Notes under the pieces: generated by a model | What the model saw: the letters and a program-made list of their open reading frames with translations, nothing else | Databases searched by the model: none | What the model was told of the DNA's origin: nothing | Made by a program: the position numbers and the translations under genes | Part shown: positions 33,068 to 35,800 of the stretch, one piece after another | How positions within the stretch are numbered: the stretch's first letter is position 1 | Layout: every line of letters starts with the position of its first letter | Assembly (NCBI GenBank): GCA_024637155.1 | Contig: JAGXFR010000036.1 | Span: 1 to 35,800, forward strand | Length of the DNA: 35,800 nucleotides | Direction: 5' to 3' | Source of the DNA: Burkholderiaceae bacterium | GTDB lineage: Bacteria; Pseudomonadota; Gammaproteobacteria; Burkholderiales; Burkholderiaceae_E

Positions 33068-34369
33068 TCAAATGCCTTCGTTGTCGGCGGCAAGCAGCGC
33101 GCCGACGACCCGATCGGCCAGCGCGTCGAGCGCGACCGTCTCCTGGCGAGACGCGCCGGGTCCGCCCGGGGCGCGCAGCCACTTCATCGAAACCTCGCCA
33201 CGCGCGAGTTCTTCCTCGCCCGCAATCACCGCGAAGCGCGCCCCGCTGGCGTCAGCGCGCTTGAACTGCGACTTGAAACTCCCTCCGCCGCAGTGCAGGA
33301 TCACCGCCAGCCCGACGTCGCGCATGCGCTCGGCCACCTGCAGGGCCGGCCCCAGCGCCGCGCCCCCCATGTGAACGACGTAGACGTCGCACCTCGCACC
33401 CGCCTCGTCGGGATGCGTGCGCCGCATCCGTTCGAGCACCCGCTCGACACCGATCGCGAATCCACATGCCGGCGCCGCATTGCCGCCGAGCATCGCGATC
33501 AGCGGATCGTAGCGCCCGCCGCCGCAAATCGTCAGCCCGTCGTCGGTGACCCACTCGAACACGGTCAGATTGTAATAGTCCAGGCCGCGCACCAGTCGCG
33601 GATTGATCCGATACGCGACGCCACGTGCGTCGAGCAGCTGCTGGACGCCCGCGAAATGCGCCTGTGACTCGGCGCCGAGGAACTGGTCGAGGCGCGGAGC
33701 GGCCTCGACGAGCGCCTGCATCGCCGGGTTCTTCGTGTCGAGAATCCGCAACGGGTTCGTGTGCAGGCGCCGGCGCGCATCGGCGTCCAGCTGCTCCGCG
33801 TGCGCATCGAAATGCGCAATCAGCGCCGCGCGGTGCGCGTTGCGCTCGCCGGCCTGGCCCAGGGAGTTGATCTCGAGCGCCACGCCGGTGAGGCCCAGCT
33901 CGTCCCAGAGCCGCTTCCCGAGCAGGATCACCTCGGCGTCCGCATCCGGCCCCGCGAAGCCCATCGCCTCGGCACCGACCTGATGAAACTGGCGATAACG
34001 CCCCTTCTGCGGGCGCTCGTGACGGAACATCGGCCCGTCATACCAGAGCCGCTTGGGCCCGTCGTAGAGCAGGTTGTGCTCGATCACCGCGCGCACCACC
34101 CCGGCGGTGCACTCGGGGCGCAGCGTGAGCGCCTCGCCGTTCAACGCGTCGGTGAAGGAGTACATCTCCTTCTCGACGATGTCGGTCACTTCGCCGATGC
34201 CACGCACGAAGAGCGGCGTCGGCTCGACGATCGGGGTGCGAATCCGGCGATATCCGTAGGCGCGCATCACCGCCGCGACGGCGTCCTCGAAGCGCTGCCA
34301 CCACGGTTCGTCGTCCGGCAGCACGTCGTTCATGCCGCGCACGCCCTGAATTCTTTCTGCCTTGCCCAT
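33068..34369 (-). CDS. hisS: Histidyl-tRNA synthetase
   Basis: 433 residues from ATG 34369, preceded by AGGCGGG; a TTG at 34387 would add six residues. It charges tRNA-His in the cytoplasm. Motifs include [18 protein letters not shown] at the start, motif 2 [18 protein letters not shown] with [18 protein letters not shown], the histidine-specific [15 protein letters not shown], and motif 3 [14 protein letters not shown] with [10 protein letters not shown]. The anticodon-binding domain follows (about 330-430). All catalytic residues are present, unlike HisZ farther along the same array. Confidence 0.97.
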   Translation of the reverse strand: MGKAERIQGVRGMNDVLPDDEPWWQRFEDAVAAVMRAYGYRRIRTPIVEPTPLFVRGIGEVTDIVEKEMYSFTDALNGEALTLRPECTAGVVRAVIEHNLLYDGPKRLWYDGPMFRHERPQKGRYRQFHQVGAEAMGFAGPDADAEVILLGKRLWDELGLTGVALEINSLGQAGERNAHRAALIAHFDAHAEQLDADARRRLHTNPLRILDTKNPAMQALVEAAPRLDQFLGAESQAHFAGVQQLLDARGVAYRINPRLVRGLDYYNLTVFEWVTDDGLTICGGGRYDPLIAMLGGNAAPACGFAIGVERVLERMRRTHPDEAGARCDVYVVHMGGAALGPALQVAERMRDVGLAVILHCGGGSFKSQFKRADASGARFAVIAGEEELARGEVSMKWLRAPGGPGASRQETVALDALADRVVGALLAADNEGI

Positions 34370-34401
34370 TGCCCGCCTGTCTTCCAATGCCCGCTCGCGC
34401 C

Positions 34402-35688
34402 TCAGCCCGCCGGCCGCGCGTCGGTGGCCTGCGCCGCGCCGTAGCGCCGCGCCACGTATTCCTCGACCAGCGCCTCGAACTCCTCGGCGATGCGCTCTCC
34501 CTTGAGCGTCACCGTGCGCTGGCCGTCGACAAACACCGGCGCCACCGGCGCCTCACCGGAACCCGGCAGCGAGATGCCGACATCCGCATGCGCACTCTCG
34601 CCCGGCCCGTTGACCACGCAGCCCATCACCGCGACCTGCATCGTTTCCACTCCCGGGTAGCGTCCCCGCCACAGCGGCATCTGGCGCCGCAGGTACGCCT
34701 CGATGCGGGCAGTGAGTTCCTGGAAGTAGGTGCTGCTCGTGCGTCCGCAGCCCGGGCACGCAGTGACCTGCGGCGTGAAGGCGCGCAAACCCATCGTCTG
34801 CAGGATCTCCTGCGCGACCACCACCTCACGGGTGCGCGGCCCGCCCGGATCGGGCGTGAGCGAAACGCGGATCGTATCGCCGATGCCCTCCTGGAGCAGG
34901 ACCGCCAGCGCCGCGCTCGAGGCGACGATCCCCTTGGACCCCATGCCCGCCTCGGTCAGTCCCAGGTGCAGCGGATAGTCGCAACGCCGCGCGAGTTCGC
35001 GATAGACCGCGAGCAGGTCCTGAACCTGCGAAACCTTCGCCGAAAGAATGATCGCGTCGCCCGGCAGGCCGAGTTGTTCGGCGCGAGCGGCGCTGTCGAG
35101 CGCCGAGGTGACCAGCGCCTCGCGCATCACCTGGCGCGCTTCCCAGGGCACGCGACGCGCCGCGTTCTCGTCCATCAGGCGCGCCAGCAACTGCTGGTCG
35201 AGGCTGCCCCAGTTCACCCCGATGCGAACCGGCTTGCCGAGTCGGCAGGCGATCTCGATCATCTGTGCGAAATTGTCGTCGCGGCGGCTTCCGGCCCCGA
35301 CATTGCCCGGGTTGATCCGGTATTTGGACAGCGCCTGTGCGCACTCCGGATAGCGGCTGAGGAGCTTGTGTCCGTTGAAGTGAAAGTCACCCACCAGCGG
35401 CACGTCGACCCCCATCCTGTCGAGCTGCGCGCGGATGGCCGGGACCGCGGCGGCGGCTTCGCCCGTGTCCACCGTGATGCGCACGACTTCGGAGCCGGCC
35501 TGCGCCAGTTCCTTGACCTGAATGGCCGTGCCGATGGCGTCGGCCGTATCGGTGTTGGTCATCGACTGGACCCGCACCGGCTGCGTCCCGCCGACGATCA
35601 CGCTGCGCGCGCCCCACCGGATCGTCACCGCGCGCGTGCCGCGCCGGGCCGCCGGCCCGATCGCCATGGGCTCGAAATCCTCCGTCAT
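34402..35688 (-). CDS. ispG: (E)-4-hydroxy-3-methylbut-2-enyl-diphosphate synthase IspG
   Basis: 428 residues from ATG 35688. IspG converts MEcPP to HMBPP in the MEP isoprenoid pathway using a 4Fe-4S cluster. The TIM-barrel part has [20 protein letters not shown] and [13 protein letters not shown], with RINPGNVG; the C-terminal part carries the cluster Cys residues in [10 protein letters not shown] and in [11 protein letters not shown], whose Glu is the fourth ligand. The 12-15-residue lead before the first strand is variable. Its start is 4 bases after the rodZ stop, and it is followed by hisS. Confidence 0.97.
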   Translation of the reverse strand: MTEDFEPMAIGPAARRGTRAVTIRWGARSVIVGGTQPVRVQSMTNTDTADAIGTAIQVKELAQAGSEVVRITVDTGEAAAAVPAIRAQLDRMGVDVPLVGDFHFNGHKLLSRYPECAQALSKYRINPGNVGAGSRRDDNFAQMIEIACRLGKPVRIGVNWGSLDQQLLARLMDENAARRVPWEARQVMREALVTSALDSAARAEQLGLPGDAIILSAKVSQVQDLLAVYRELARRCDYPLHLGLTEAGMGSKGIVASSAALAVLLQEGIGDTIRVSLTPDPGGPRTREVVVAQEILQTMGLRAFTPQVTACPGCGRTSSTYFQELTARIEAYLRRQMPLWRGRYPGVETMQVAVMGCVVNGPGESAHADVGISLPGSGEAPVAPVFVDGQRTVTLKGERIAEEFEALVEEYVARRYGAAQATDARPAG

Positions 35689-35692
35689 CGCG

Positions 35693-35800
35693 TCACTCGA
35701 CGCTCAGTCGGGCAACGCCGGAGGGCGCGGCGGGCTGCAGCGTGACGGCCCGGCCGGCGCGTTCGAGCCGTACATGCGCCGCGTTGCCGATCACGAGGGA
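35693..35800 (-). CDS. rodZ: RodZ C-terminal end, partial
   Basis: 35 codons plus stop, entering from the right edge. [20 protein letters not shown] followed by [15 protein letters not shown] is the end of the C-terminal DUF4115 beta domain of RodZ, the membrane protein that links MreB to the cell wall machinery. The full protein would have a cytoplasmic HTH domain and a membrane helix outside this window. The place before ispG is the standard one in beta- and gammaproteobacteria and supports the call. Confidence 0.75.
   Translation of the reverse strand, partial: SLVIGNAAHVRLERAGRAVTLQPAAPSGVARLSVE

Overview
The window reads as the chromosome of a GC-rich betaproteobacterium. The strongest evidence is the right-hand block on the minus strand, rodZ-ispG-hisS-yfgM-bamB-der-hfq-hflX-hflK-hflC-DUF2065-hisZ-purA-phosphoribosyltransferase, followed farther left by tRNA-Leu, rnr and rlmB. 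I recognise this as a typical betaproteobacterial order; hisZ next to purA is especially telling. Genus cannot be given from sequence alone.

Left region (1-8700) is a cytochrome c cluster. After the tail of an NtrC-type regulator come a membrane-anchored NapC/NirT-like cytochrome with eight haem motifs (367-1797), a small monohaem cytochrome (1966-2265), a divergent acetoacetyl-CoA synthetase (2315-4303), two more related monohaem cytochromes (4583-4921, 5385-5693) and a nine-haem cytochrome c fused to a membrane cytochrome b (5863-7872). The last has the architecture of Geobacter CbcL, and the first resembles ImcH in general plan. Together they look like a quinone-to-periplasm electron-transfer module whose soluble carriers are three small cytochromes, all with His where class I cytochromes normally have the distal Met. 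No outer-membrane conduit is visible here. A CcmI-like TPR protein follows after a strong terminator. Inverted repeats of the form GTAC-N6-GTAC precede the first and second cytochrome transcription units.

Middle region (8858-13954, plus strand) holds stress and redox accessory genes: DUF302, a triple-domain universal stress protein, a single-domain Usp, an NnrS-like membrane protein, a protein joining a histidine-phosphotransfer-like H-box directly to a receiver domain with no kinase ATPase domain, and a secreted thermonuclease-like nuclease.

rlmB and rnr (minus) and tRNA-Leu(CAG) with a very good promoter (plus) follow. Between this tRNA and the phosphoribosyltransferase gene lies an accessory segment (17535-22815): a gene-poor stretch of mixed codon character, a hicBA toxin-antitoxin pair whose toxin gene shows a frameshift near its start, a frameshifted HAD hydrolase, and a three-gene TRAP transporter (dctP-dctQ-dctM) with its own promoter and an intercistronic hairpin.

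Right region (22816-35800, minus strand) is a compact housekeeping array with overlaps of a few bases between several genes. It covers purine and histidine supply, FtsH modulation (HflK/HflC), ribosome-associated GTPases (HflX, Der), RNA chaperone Hfq, outer-membrane assembly (BamB), isoprenoid synthesis (IspG) and cell shape (RodZ). Its main oddity is that hflX has no canonical start codon upstream of its conserved first strand; only a CTG overlapping the hfq stop would supply one.
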